DNA of 64,000 nucleotides from Halopiger goleimassiliensis (GTDB lineage: Archaea; Halobacteriota; Halobacteria; Halobacteriales; Natrialbaceae): contig NZ_HG315691.1 in NCBI RefSeq assembly GCF_000455345.1, positions 692,217-756,216 of the forward strand. The letters run 5' to 3'. Shown here in pieces: positions 18,601 through 27,056 of this stretch. Within the stretch, counting starts at the first letter, position 1, and each line of letters starts with the position of its first letter. The translations under genes were made by a program, and so were the position numbers. A model generated the notes under the pieces. It ran no database searches, was not told where the DNA came from, and saw nothing but the letters and a program-made list of their open reading frames with translations.

Positions 18601-18719
18601 GCGACCAGCACGACCAGTACGGCGACGGCCGCGAGCAGCCACCCGCGACCGGAGTGCCCGGATCGGGTGGCGGCCGGACGGTCCCGTCGCGACCGGGATC
18701 GACGCGGACTGTAACGCAT
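12678..18719 (-). CDS. Giant membrane-anchored LOV/PAS/GAF sensor with HTH_10 output
   Basis: A ~2,013-residue one-component sensor-regulator. One or two hydrophobic segments (about 26-42 and 50-61) anchor it; a HAMP-like linker and a GAF domain (~138-285) follow. Next is a LOV-type PAS (~292-412) with GRNCRFLQG: Cys342 plus Asn374, Asn384 and Gln405 match the flavin-adduct and flavin-contact residues of blue-light receptors. Eight more PAS domains follow, four being close PAS_3 repeats (GGWELD or GAWELD, then YHP(D/E)D). Two GAF domains, a Bat-associated domain and a C-terminal HTH_10 (LTDRQLEVLRTAYFAGFFEWPR) end it. No kinase domain is present. Start MRYSPRRS chosen over an upstream in-frame Met. 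Confidence 0.9.
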   Translation of the reverse strand: MRYSPRRSRSRRDRPAATRSGHSGRGWLLAAVAVLVVLVAIRAGLPGEGFPIAPLFVGLAVSSDDDRSALQRLTDDVETVVERFGDVDATNPDGIDDWDVDVDRSDEVGDLAAAVDELTSTMVDRTRQLAESERYRRAVHEITSDTDASSEAKIRRLLELGCERLGVESGFVARIDEERGDYEVERAVGDLVEEGLETDLERTYCRDAIDAEDILTLYNAPEQGYADHPGYEDAGIGCYVGGRIEVDGELYGTVCFVDREPRSAFSGPERTFVDLVTRWVSHVYDRREYERRLRLKDRALEEAPVGVTITDPDRPDNPIVYANASFEEITGYAESECRGRNCRFLQGEATDPDRVEELREAIETEEPTTVELRNYRADGTEFWNRVSVAPIGDDDGEVTNYVGFQEDVTDRKEHERELEETNEWLDAVIQASPAALIAVDLEDRVQLWNPGAERIFGWSEEEVLGEPLPTIPEGNEDEYERYLDRLRAGETVTGVELQRQTKDGSLIEVSLSKAPIHGPDGEVVGMMGALEEITERKEAERALRERERRLQEYKEFTDGMLDAIDDAFYVIDADGDLIRWNETVAAASGYSHEEIAEMDPVEFFVDDDRDEITAAIDRAFETGSSRVEVSVRRHDGERVPYEFVASRLEDPDGNPVVAGVGRDVSDRVAKERELERYREFTDEMLDAIDDVFYVLDADGGLLRWNETVTEVTGYTDDEVTEMDALEFFGEEGREIIRDSIEETFETGDTRVEAPYRTKDGERIPYEFVASRVEDPEGNPVEVGIGRDISDRKRYERELERTTRMLEQSQQLASVGAWELDVREAPYDVTWTEEVARIHGLESSADLDLDRALEFYHPEDRPIVERAVERAIEGGEPYDHELRIRTADGERRWVRTIGEPVREDGEVVKLQGSFQDITDRKRRERELERYETIIQAIGDPVYTLDPSGEFRFVNDAVESLLGYEPAEVIGTNVSEVLPPADFERSQELVRELRREGDPYGTVEATLETADGDRIDAEIHVALLPSDDGEFAGTAGVVRDITDRKERERELERTRNLLERVQEMARIGGWELDVRTDPPTAEWTDELYRMHGLPTEVEPDLDTIVDCYHPDDRAFVRETIQESLENGTGYELEARMQPRPGETRWVRAFSEPIFETDDGRRVVGTPAPNDAELIKYQGAVHDVTDLKRRERDLERTTDLLKRVQRMAGVGGWELDTRTEPRLADWTDELYRLHYLSPDVDPDLETTIDCYHPEDRAFVREQIRTAIDEQRGYEYEARIQSDEGDVRWVRARSEPIFEDGDLVKYRGTVKDVTEQKERERELQQTRALLERVEDLASIGGWELDLRTDPPTPTWTKEQYRLHGFSPEMEPDLEAAIERYHPDDRPKVRRTLADAIAGETNYELEARLQPSPDETRWVRGFGAPVYEDGELVKYQGALQDITPQKERELALESLHEAARGLLATESAAEVADVVVEAADDVLEASGVALYQLEDEHNRLEPIAHTDGFEALSSGTPAVAAGAGDSVLWNAFVAGAQTVVDDPTAFDRSQVFGPKVERAVVAPVGDHGVVTVAAESEPIDGDARRLIETLVATAEAAFDRLESEASLRERDAELESQNRRLRRQIAVNETIRRINQSLVGATSRAEIERTVPERLLEDDRVAFAWIGSADDDRLEPQAWAGTDAAYLDRVSLEPATSGEPASRTARTGEATVVENVVADLQSEPWRREALDAGFQSVVSVPLAVEEYTYGVLTVYATEPDAFTDLERTVFGELGEAIANAITATKTREALQAETVIELTLSVTGGGDVLSRIADRTDAEVVYEGLGTQSSEQSVVFFETQGVAPEAVEGVLEDLVSVSEYRLISDDDGVCRFEAHVTGDLLAAQLVRHGASPRQIRADGTETVVVADVPVGTDVREFVDTVTEEYGTVELRRRRHVERAMHTRRELVSSLFDDLTDRQLEVLRTAYFAGFFEWPRESTGEDVATMLDVSQPTVNRHLRIAQQRLLTQLFGTETAETAD

Positions 18720-18947
18720 ATTCCGTATACGTCCCTCGCCGGAATAATTCGTTTGGGAAACGGAGGGAAGAAAACCCGTCAAATTCAGCGACTATTGGGC
18801 GTAATTCGAACGATACGGTTCCGTCGGGTCGTTCGCGGGGAGAGCGGCCCCGTCGTGGCCGGGGGCTATACACGTAGCGTCCAATCCATCTCGGGTAAAC
18901 GCATATAGCGGACAGGGGGATACCCGCGGTCGGCGTTTACTCATTCG

Positions 18948-19205
18948 ATGTCAGGAACTACGCTGGACTACCACCGCGACTCTCCCAGTCTCCGCGTCGT
19001 CGACGCGATCGCTACCACGACCGACACCGATCCGCTCGAACTCGAGCCGCTGTACAACGTCGTCGACCCCGAGGCGCTCGACCGACTCTTCCGGGCCGAC
19101 GCGGACGTGACCGCGAGCGTCCGCTTCGAGTACGACGGCCACACGGTCGAGGTCCGCAGCGACGATACCGTCGTGGTCGATGGAGTCGTCCATGACGGTG
19201 CGTAA
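18948..19205 (+). CDS. HalOD1 output-domain protein
   Basis: An 85-residue protein that is essentially one HalOD1 domain, a haloarchaeal signalling output module of unknown biochemical activity. Family features are SLRVVDAIA near the start, LEPLYNVVDPEALDRLF in the middle and VEVRSDDTVVV at the end. It is divergent from the giant sensor gene and directly upstream of the pseudo-receiver-PAS gene, so all three probably belong to one sensory locus. Confidence 0.85.
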   Translation: MSGTTLDYHRDSPSLRVVDAIATTTDTDPLELEPLYNVVDPEALDRLFRADADVTASVRFEYDGHTVEVRSDDTVVVDGVVHDGA

Positions 19206-19274
19206 GCGGACGGCGACGCCTCCGGTCGTCGCGATACTCCGCTCGACCGTCCGGTCTCCCCGCCTCACCCACCG

Positions 19275-20021
19275 ATGACCGTTCCATCGATCGACGGAGC
19301 CGTGCCCAAACCCAAGACGGGCCAGTCGACGCTCACCGTCCTCGTGGTCGCCGACGAGGACCGGACGGCCCTCGAGTCGGCGCTGGCCGACGCCGATTCG
19401 CTGTCGACTCGCTCGAGCGACCGCCTCCTCGCGGAGGGACGCGACTTCGCGGACGTCGACTGTCTGGTCTGCCGACTCCCGATCGCCGATCACGACGCCC
19501 GTGCGGTCGTCGAACGCGTTCGCTCGCGGCGTGTGGGACTGCCGATCGTCCTCGTCCCGTCGACCGACGACGCCGCGGCGGTTCGCGCCGAGGTGTCCTC
19601 GTTCCGCTGGGTCGACGTCGTCGCCTCGCCCGACGACGGGCAACTCCAGCGGCGGGTCACCAGACTCGTCGAACGGCGGCGGCTCTCGGCGCTCTCGAAG
19701 CGATCGCTGGCCGGGATCGAACTCGCCGGCGACGCCATCGGCATCGTCGACCCCGCGGACCGACTCGAGTTCGCCAACCGGTCGTTCGCGGTGCTGTTCG
19801 GCACCGATCGCGAGACGCTGGTCGGCCGCCCCTGGCAGGACCTGTTCGTCCCCGAGACGGTCGACCGCCTCGAGGCGGCGGCGATCCCGACCGTCGCCGA
19901 CGGCTGGCGGTGGTCCGGTACCTGTACCGCCCGCCGCCACGACGGCGATACCTTCACCGCCCGCGTCGCACTCGACGGCCTCGAGGACGGCAGTCTCGTC
20001 TTCGTCGTCGACGAACCCTAG
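19275..20021 (+). CDS. Pseudo-receiver plus PAS domain protein
   Basis: A 248-residue protein with an N-terminal receiver-like domain (~18-125; LTVLVVADEDRTALESAL) and a C-terminal PAS domain (~145-245; IGIVDPADRLEFANRSFAVLF). In the receiver the segment VDCLVCRLP aligns with the usual D-x-R-(M/L)-P phosphorylation site, but the acceptor Asp is replaced by Val; the early acidic pair (ADEDR) remains. It therefore probably does not take phosphate in the usual way and may work as a ligand- or protein-sensing scaffold. No output domain is fused; the adjacent HalOD1 protein could supply it. Confidence 0.8.
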   Translation: MTVPSIDGAVPKPKTGQSTLTVLVVADEDRTALESALADADSLSTRSSDRLLAEGRDFADVDCLVCRLPIADHDARAVVERVRSRRVGLPIVLVPSTDDAAAVRAEVSSFRWVDVVASPDDGQLQRRVTRLVERRRLSALSKRSLAGIELAGDAIGIVDPADRLEFANRSFAVLFGTDRETLVGRPWQDLFVPETVDRLEAAAIPTVADGWRWSGTCTARRHDGDTFTARVALDGLEDGSLVFVVDEP

Positions 20022-20710
20022 AACAACGCGCCCGACCACTGGAGAATTGCGGCGAGGCCGCCCAGCGCGGCCACGCCGGCGACGGCGCGGACCACCCACG
20101 GCTGCCAGCGTTCCCGACGCGACCGGAGCCGAACCGTCGGACTTCGTTTGACCTGTTTTAACCCGTCCTCGGATCGATACGTGAACACGACCCGGAGCGG
20201 ATACGTCCCGGCGGGCGCGTCCGGCCGGGTGTTGAGTTCGAGCAGGTAGGCCGGCCCGTCCTGCCAACTGCCCTCGAGCGGGCGGCGCTCGAGGCCGGAT
20301 TCGTCGCTGCCGGGCGTCGCGCGGAACACCGACGACTCGACGTCTCCCACGTCGTCGGACGAGGCCGTCGCGTTGCGCCGAACCAGGCCGGGGTCCTCGA
20401 GGTCCAGCGGCGACTCGTCGTCGTAGAAGACGCTGAGGTCCGTCTCCTCGAGGTCCCCGACGCCGGCGACGAAGATTCCGAGTTCGATCCGGTCGCCGGG
20501 ATCGACCCGCGACCGCGAGAGGAACGCGTGAAACTCGATCCCGTCGATCGGTTCCGTTCCCGAGACGTTGATCCCGACCTCGAGCGGCCCGTCGTCGAGT
20601 CGGGAGTGCTCGAGCAACGGGCCGACCGGGACGCCGCTCTCGACCGGCGTGCCGTCCTCGAGTAGGTCGCCGTCTGCGGTCGATTCCTCCGCCGGTGTCC
20701 CCCCGCTCAT
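20018..20710 (-). CDS. C-terminally anchored extracellular-type protein, unknown
   Basis: A 230-residue protein starting MSGGTPAEESTADG, with Asp/Glu-rich beta-strand sequence (GDRIELGIFVAGVGDLEETDLSVF and related), a basic stretch (RLRSRRERWQPW) and one C-terminal membrane segment (VRAVAGVAALGGLAAILQW). This resembles immunoglobulin-like haloarchaeal proteins with a C-terminal anchor, but no signal peptide is visible, so topology is uncertain. The frame is open much further upstream, but only as an antisense shadow of the antiporter gene. Confidence 0.7.
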   Translation of the reverse strand: MSGGTPAEESTADGDLLEDGTPVESGVPVGPLLEHSRLDDGPLEVGINVSGTEPIDGIEFHAFLSRSRVDPGDRIELGIFVAGVGDLEETDLSVFYDDESPLDLEDPGLVRRNATASSDDVGDVESSVFRATPGSDESGLERRPLEGSWQDGPAYLLELNTRPDAPAGTYPLRVVFTYRSEDGLKQVKRSPTVRLRSRRERWQPWVVRAVAGVAALGGLAAILQWSGALF

Positions 20711-20808
20711 TGGGTAGGACTCACGGTCGGCGTAGTTCAGCGTGTCGGCCGATTCGGGCCGCGGACGCGTCTCGCGGCTGGCCCGCACGGGTCGCCGGCC
20801 CGAACCGA

Positions 20809-21411
20809 TCACTCGTCCGGCTCCACGGCCACGTGCGGTTCGTGGCGGTCCGACTCGATCGTTCCGGCCACCAGTTCGCCGTACTCCTTCGCGGAGAGGA
20901 CGCCGTCGTTGTACTGGTAGGCCCACGCGGCGTCGACCTCCGCGGCACCGTAGGACGACGGTGCCGCGTCCAGGATCGTGATCCCGAGGGCCACCGCCTC
21001 GTAGCCGGAGTCGAGCAACGCCGCGAACGCGCCGGCGATCGGCCCGACGTCGTGGACGTTCCCTTCCTCGTAGACGTTCGTGTTGACGTACTCGATCGTC
21101 AGCACGTCCCGCTCGTACTCGACCGACTCGACCTCGAGCGAGTAGTCCTCGATGGCCGCCGCGAACTCCGCCTCGTCGGTGATCGTCCGACTCGCCAGTT
21201 CCTCGATGCCCGCCTCGAGCACGTCCGTCCGCTCCTGCACGGGGAGTTCCGGAGTCAGGTCGGCGATGGGCCACTCCAGGTTGGGCGGCAGTTCCTCGCC
21301 GACGTCCCGGGTACAGCCGCTCAACAGCGCGAGACCCCCGAGAGCGCTCCAGCGAAGCATCCGGCGGCGTGACGGCGTCCGTCGAGACCCGTCGTCGGAC
21401 TGCGGGGACAT
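20809..21411 (-). CDS. Tat-dependent lipoprotein, unknown function
   Basis: A 200-residue secreted lipoprotein. The signal is SRRRMLRWSALGGLALLSGC, with twin arginines, a hydrophobic core and a lipobox Cys. The mature part is about 165 residues, acidic and alpha/beta in appearance (for example ERTDVLEAGIEELASRTITDE and ALGITILDAAP). Start chosen at MSPQSDDGSRR, immediately before the twin-arginine motif. Divergent from the antiporter and upstream of the C-anchored protein on the same strand; the two may act together at the cell surface. Confidence 0.75.
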   Translation of the reverse strand: MSPQSDDGSRRTPSRRRMLRWSALGGLALLSGCTRDVGEELPPNLEWPIADLTPELPVQERTDVLEAGIEELASRTITDEAEFAAAIEDYSLEVESVEYERDVLTIEYVNTNVYEEGNVHDVGPIAGAFAALLDSGYEAVALGITILDAAPSSYGAAEVDAAWAYQYNDGVLSAKEYGELVAGTIESDRHEPHVAVEPDE

Positions 21412-21506
21412 ACGACGGGCTAGCGCCGCGGCCGGCATAGGGGTTGATTTTGCAGACGCTTGCATCGCACTCAAGGCCGGCGTCGGCGCTAGCTTCGACC
21501 CCATCG

Positions 21507-22763
21507 ATGGCGCTCGAGTTGTACGACGTCCTGTTGGTCCTGTTCGGAATCGTTCTCTTCGCCGTGGCCGTCTTGCCCCGGTTCGTCGCGGATCGGGCGA
21601 TCTCGCTCCCGATGTTCTTCGTGAGCGTCGGCATCCTGGCGTTTGGCCTGCCGATCGGCCTCCCTACGCTGGATCCGCTCGAACAGGGCCACCTGACCGA
21701 ACGGCTCGCGGAGATCGGCGTCATCGTCGCGCTGATGGGCGTCGGATTGAAACTCGATCGCGTTCCCGGGCTGCGAGCCTGGGCGTCGACCTGGCGGCTG
21801 CTCGCGATCACGATGCCGCTGTCGATCGCCGGGGCGGCCCTGCTGGGCTGGGCGTACGTGGGGCTGTTCGTCCCGACAGCGGTGCTGCTGGGGGCCTGTA
21901 TCGCGCCGACCGATCCGGTGCTGGCCTCGGAGGTGCAGGTGAAAGATCCCGGCGAGGGCATCGAAGCCGAAGACGACCCCGAGAGCGACGGCTGGGCGAA
22001 CGAGGTCCGGTTCGCGCTCTCCTCGGAGGCGGGGCTCAACGACGGCCTCGCGTTTCCGTTTACGAACCTCGCGATCGCCATCGCGCTCGTCGGCGTCGCG
22101 CCCGGCAACTGGATCGGCGAGTGGCTCCTGATCGACGTCGGCTACCGGATCGCCGTCGGTACGCTTTTCGGACTCGTCCTCGGGCGGGTGACGGCCTGGG
22201 CTGTCTTCCTGACGAACCCTGGGACCCAGATCGCCCGCTCCGTCCAGGGACTCGAGGCGATCGCTGGCACGCTGTTCGTCTACGGCCTCACCGAACTCGC
22301 GGGCGGCTACGGCTTCATCGCGGTCTTCGTCGCCGCGGTCGCGATCCGGGATTACGAACGCTCCCACGACTACAACGAGTCGCTCCACGAGATCAGCGAA
22401 CTGGCCGAGCAGACGATGATGGCGGTCATCATGGTCTTTTTCGGCGGCGCGATCGCGGGCGGCCTGCTCTCGGCGTTGACTCTCGAGGCGCTGGTCGCCG
22501 CGGTGGCCATCGTCTTCGTCGTCCGCCCCGCCGCCGGCATCGCCGGCCTGCTCGGATTCGACAGGGAGTGGAGCGATCGGGGAGCGATCGCCTTCTTCGG
22601 CATCCGGGGCATCGGCTCCTTTTACTACCTCGCCCACGGGCTGAACGAGGGCGCGTTCGCGGAGGCCGACCTGCTGTGGGCGATCGTCGGCGCGGTGGTC
22701 GTCATCTCGATCGTCGTCCACGGGGTGACGGCCACGCCCGTCATCGACCGCGTCTCGGGCTGA
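21507..22763 (+). CDS. CPA1-type cation/proton antiporter
   Basis: A 418-residue membrane protein with about 12 hydrophobic segments, of the NhaP-like CPA1 family that exchanges Na+ (or K+) for protons. Conserved family features include the ACIAPTDPVLASEV segment (the Thr-Asp-Pro motif of the unwound helix), ALSSEAGLNDGLAFPF (the Asn-Asp type ion-binding site) and FFGIRGIGSFYYL. No long C-terminal regulatory domain. Start at MALELYDVLL because the upstream extension is not hydrophobic. Expected role is Na+ extrusion and pH homeostasis. Confidence 0.9.
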   Translation: MALELYDVLLVLFGIVLFAVAVLPRFVADRAISLPMFFVSVGILAFGLPIGLPTLDPLEQGHLTERLAEIGVIVALMGVGLKLDRVPGLRAWASTWRLLAITMPLSIAGAALLGWAYVGLFVPTAVLLGACIAPTDPVLASEVQVKDPGEGIEAEDDPESDGWANEVRFALSSEAGLNDGLAFPFTNLAIAIALVGVAPGNWIGEWLLIDVGYRIAVGTLFGLVLGRVTAWAVFLTNPGTQIARSVQGLEAIAGTLFVYGLTELAGGYGFIAVFVAAVAIRDYERSHDYNESLHEISELAEQTMMAVIMVFFGGAIAGGLLSALTLEALVAAVAIVFVVRPAAGIAGLLGFDREWSDRGAIAFFGIRGIGSFYYLAHGLNEGAFAEADLLWAIVGAVVVISIVVHGVTATPVIDRVSG

Positions 22764-22818
22764 GGCGCGGCTCGAGCGCCCGTCGCCGCCCCCTCCGCGT
22801 CGACCCCGTTCGCTCCGT

Positions 22819-24108
22819 CTACGTCCCGTGGTCCCAGGAGTCCATGTACTCGCGCTGGGTGTCGGTCAGCGAGTCGAACTCGACGCCCTCGGCCTCGAGT
22901 TTGATCTCGGCGATTTCCTTGTCGAGTTCGTCGGGCACGTCGTGGACGCCCGCCTCGTAGGCCTCACCGTTCTCGACCAGTTCGCGCACGCAGACGGCCT
23001 GGATCCCGAACGACTGGTCCATCACCTCGACGGGGTGGCCCAGCGAGACGGGCGCGGCTAGGTTGACCAGCCGACCTTCGGCGATGACGTTCAGCCGGCG
23101 GCCGTCCTCGAGTTCGTAGGCCTCGACGCCGTCGCGGGCCTCGTAGCGGTCGACCGCGAGGTCGTCGAGCGCGTCCAGATCGATCTCGATGTCGAAGTGG
23201 CCCGCGTTCGCCAGCAGGACGCCGTCCTGCATCTTCTCGAAGTGCTCCTCGACGATGACGTCGCGGTTGCCGGTCGTCGTCAGGAAGACGTCGCCGACCG
23301 CGGCGGCCTCGTCCATCGGCATGACCTCGTAGCCCTCCATGTGGGCCTCGAGGGCGCGGCGGGGCTCGACTTCGGTGACGATGACGTTGGCGTTCTGGCC
23401 CGCGGCCTTCTTCGCGACGCCCTTGCCGCAGTAGCCGTAGCCCGCGACGACCACGTTCTTCCCGGCCCACGAGAGGTTCGTGGTCATCGCGATCGACGCG
23501 AGGGACGATTCGCCCGTGCCGTGGACGTTGTCGAACAGCCGCTTCATGGGGGTGTCGTTCACGGCGAAGACGGGGTACTCTAAGGCCCCGTCGTCGTCCA
23601 TCGCGCGCAGGCGGTGGACGCCCGTGGTCGTCTCCTCCGCGCCGCCGACGATGCCGTCGATCAGTTCGGGGTACTCCTCGTGGATCGCGGCGACCAGATC
23701 CATCCCGTCGTCGACGGTGATCGTCGGCTCGTGGCCGATGACGGCCTCGATGGCGGCGTAGTACTCCTCGTCGTCGACGCCGCGTTTCGCGTAGCTGGTA
23801 ATCGACTCGTGGGCGTCCAGCGCCGCCGAGACGTCGTCGTGAGTCGACAGCGGGTTACAGCCCGTGACGGCGACGTCGGCCCCGCCTTCCGCGAGCGTCT
23901 CGACGAGGATCGCCGTCTTGGCTTCGACGTGCATCGCCATCGCGATGCGCTCGCCCTCGAAAGGCTGCTCGTCGACGAACTCCTCGCGGACGTGCTCGAG
24001 AATGGGCATGTGCTGGGCGGCCCAGTCCATCTTGCGACGCCCCTCCTCGCGAGCGGCGTCCGGGTCGTCCAGCTGTTCGGTGATCGTCGGATACCTGGCG
24101 TCGGTCAT
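22819..24108 (-). CDS. ahcY: Adenosylhomocysteinase
   Basis: NAD-dependent hydrolase that splits S-adenosylhomocysteine to adenosine and homocysteine, keeping methylation running. About 429 residues. The Rossmann motif [16 protein letters not shown], the VHGTGESS substrate segment, ATLTT-like [10 protein letters not shown] and [10 protein letters not shown] are all recognisable. Start [13 protein letters not shown] is supported by family length. A purine-nucleoside-type amidohydrolase lies ~1.4 kb upstream on the same strand, consistent with S-adenosylhomocysteine/adenosine salvage. Confidence 0.95.
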   Translation of the reverse strand: MTDARYPTITEQLDDPDAAREEGRRKMDWAAQHMPILEHVREEFVDEQPFEGERIAMAMHVEAKTAILVETLAEGGADVAVTGCNPLSTHDDVSAALDAHESITSYAKRGVDDEEYYAAIEAVIGHEPTITVDDGMDLVAAIHEEYPELIDGIVGGAEETTTGVHRLRAMDDDGALEYPVFAVNDTPMKRLFDNVHGTGESSLASIAMTTNLSWAGKNVVVAGYGYCGKGVAKKAAGQNANVIVTEVEPRRALEAHMEGYEVMPMDEAAAVGDVFLTTTGNRDVIVEEHFEKMQDGVLLANAGHFDIEIDLDALDDLAVDRYEARDGVEAYELEDGRRLNVIAEGRLVNLAAPVSLGHPVEVMDQSFGIQAVCVRELVENGEAYEAGVHDVPDELDKEIAEIKLEAEGVEFDSLTDTQREYMDSWDHGT

Positions 24109-24340
24109 AGCTCGATAGAGAGCCACCGACGCAAAAACGCTACCGAAGCGTCCCGATGAGGGACGCCCGTGATACCCCGGACGTGCGGTCGCGGGGTATC
24201 GATCGATTGCTGCTCGGGGTGAGCTACCGGACCGGATCGTCCGGCAGTGTGTGTCCACGAACGCCGGCGACGGCACGTGCCTCTGACATCGTCCACTCGG
24301 TTCCGTCGTCCGACGTCACTCGGTCGTGGATGAGCAGGTG

Positions 24341-25282
<942 letters not shown>

Positions 25283-25521
25283 CCGGTCGTGACGTTCACG
25301 TTTCGGTGAATAAACCCGGCCGGCGGTTTGGAACGGTTTGCTGTTCTCGAAACCAGACGAGAGAAAGTTAAACTGTTCAAAAACCTCTCTGAGGGTTTAG
25401 TGCCGTTCACGAAATCCGATACGAACGGCCGTTCGGGCACCGCCGAGCGCCAGTCTGACCGGGTCGGTGATCAATCTTCCTCGATCGACCCGTTTTCGGG
25501 AATCTGCCTGGAGCCGCCGTC

Positions 25522-26814
25522 TCAACCCTCGACGCGGCCGACGAGGGCCTTCCCCGCCTCGAGCGCCCGTTCCCGGATCGCTCGCTCGTCGAGCGTCAGG
25601 ACTTCGCGGTCGCGCATGAGTACCTGCCCGTCGCAGACGGTGTGGCGGACGTCAGCGGCCGCGGCGGCGTACGCGAGGTGGCTCACGAGGTCGTGCCGGG
25701 GCGTCAGGTGGGAGGTCTCGAGGTCGATCACCGCGAGGTCGGCGGGCGCGCCCGCCTCGAGGCGACCGGTCTCGAGGCCGATGGCGTCGGCGCTGTCCGC
25801 GGTCAGCATCTCCGCTACCGCTTCGGCCGGCACCGCCGACGCGTCCGCGGCGGCGAGTTTGCCGAGCATGGCCGCGTCGCGGGCCTCGTCGAGCATCGAG
25901 AGGTCGTTGTTCGAGGCCGCGCCGTCGGTACCGAGGCCGACGGTGACGCCCGCCTCGCGCATGCGCTGGACGGGTGCCATTCCGCTGGCGAGTTTCATGT
26001 TCGAGGCCGGGCAGTGGATCACGCCCGTGCCCGCCTCCGCGAGCAGTTCGGTCTCGCGCTCGTCGACGTGGACGCCGTGGGCCACGAAGTCCTCGGGTTC
26101 GAGCATGCCGCGTTCGGCGGCGTATTCGAGGGGGCGCACGCCCCGGTCCTCGACGATCGGCGTCACCTCGTCCTCGGTCTCGTTGGCGTGGTAGTGGATC
26201 GGCACGCCGATTTCGCGGGCCCGCGGGACGAACTCCTCGAGGTACTCCGTGCCGACCGTGGTCAGCGAGTGGGGCATGAAGGCCGTGGAGATGCGGCCGT
26301 CGGCCGCGCCGTCGTACTCCGCGGCGATCTCGAGGCTGGTTTCCATGTCTGCGCGCGCCTCCTCGTCGTCCTTGACGACGGTGACGACGCCGTGACCGAG
26401 GCGAGCGCGCAGGCCCGCCTCTTCGACCGCGGCGGCGATCTCGGGGACGTGGAAGTACATGTCCGCGAAGGCCGTCGTCCCCGACTTGATCATCTCGACC
26501 AGCCCCAGTTCCGTGCCGACGCGAACGTCTTCGGCGGTCAGTTCTGCCTCGGCGGGCCAGATGTCCTCCTGCAGCCACGCGTCCAGCGGCTTGTCGTCGG
26601 CGTAGCCGCGCAACAGCGTCATCGCGACGTGACAGTGACCGTTGACGAAGCCGGGCGTCACGAGCGCGTCGCTCGCGTCCAGCGTCTCGTCGCCTGCGAG
26701 GTCGGCCCCGATCTCGAGGATCTCGCCGCGCTCCTGATCGATCAGTACGTCCGCACGCGTCACCGACGCGTCGGGCAACAGGACGTGCCCGCCGGTGACC
26801 GAGAGCGTCGTCAT
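25522..26814 (-). CDS. Amidohydrolase: adenosine-type / SAH deaminase family
   Basis: A 430-residue metal-dependent amidohydrolase of the MtaD/DadD/TrzN group. Metal ligands are NGHCHVAM (H-x-H), the His of HYHANETEDE, HGVHVDE and the Asp of GLGTDGAASNNDLSML. Archaeal relatives deaminate 5'-deoxyadenosine, methylthioadenosine or S-adenosylhomocysteine; which substrate applies cannot be read from sequence. Its closeness to ahcY supports a role in clearing SAM by-products. A chlorohydrolase/guanine-deaminase-like activity is a less likely alternative. Confidence 0.87.
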   Translation of the reverse strand: MTTLSVTGGHVLLPDASVTRADVLIDQERGEILEIGADLAGDETLDASDALVTPGFVNGHCHVAMTLLRGYADDKPLDAWLQEDIWPAEAELTAEDVRVGTELGLVEMIKSGTTAFADMYFHVPEIAAAVEEAGLRARLGHGVVTVVKDDEEARADMETSLEIAAEYDGAADGRISTAFMPHSLTTVGTEYLEEFVPRAREIGVPIHYHANETEDEVTPIVEDRGVRPLEYAAERGMLEPEDFVAHGVHVDERETELLAEAGTGVIHCPASNMKLASGMAPVQRMREAGVTVGLGTDGAASNNDLSMLDEARDAAMLGKLAAADASAVPAEAVAEMLTADSADAIGLETGRLEAGAPADLAVIDLETSHLTPRHDLVSHLAYAAAAADVRHTVCDGQVLMRDREVLTLDERAIRERALEAGKALVGRVEG

Positions 26815-27056
26815 CGCCGGGAGGTTCTCCCGCGAGCGCCTTATACTGTCGATCCCGACCGGACGTTGTGTCCGTCGACGGCGTTCCCGCCGCGAGCACC
26901 CCCTCGTTTCGCCTGGAACACCGCGCTCGTGTCCGGCGATTTCGATTCCGAACAGCGCCGGGGCGAGTGGCGTCTCGAGCGTCGGTCACCGCCCGTCGCT
27001 CGAGCGCGATGGCAGTAGTCGGCGGATTTATCCCTCGTTTCGCCGAAGTATCGGCC

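Noticed and set aside
17169-18908. 579-codon plus-strand open frame
   Set aside because: Antisense shadow of the N-terminal half of the giant sensor; no recognisable protein features.
20711-22108. N-terminal extension of the C-anchored protein into the antiporter region
   Set aside because: The extension is antisense to the antiporter and the lipoprotein gene; the ATG at 20710 starts the only protein-like part.
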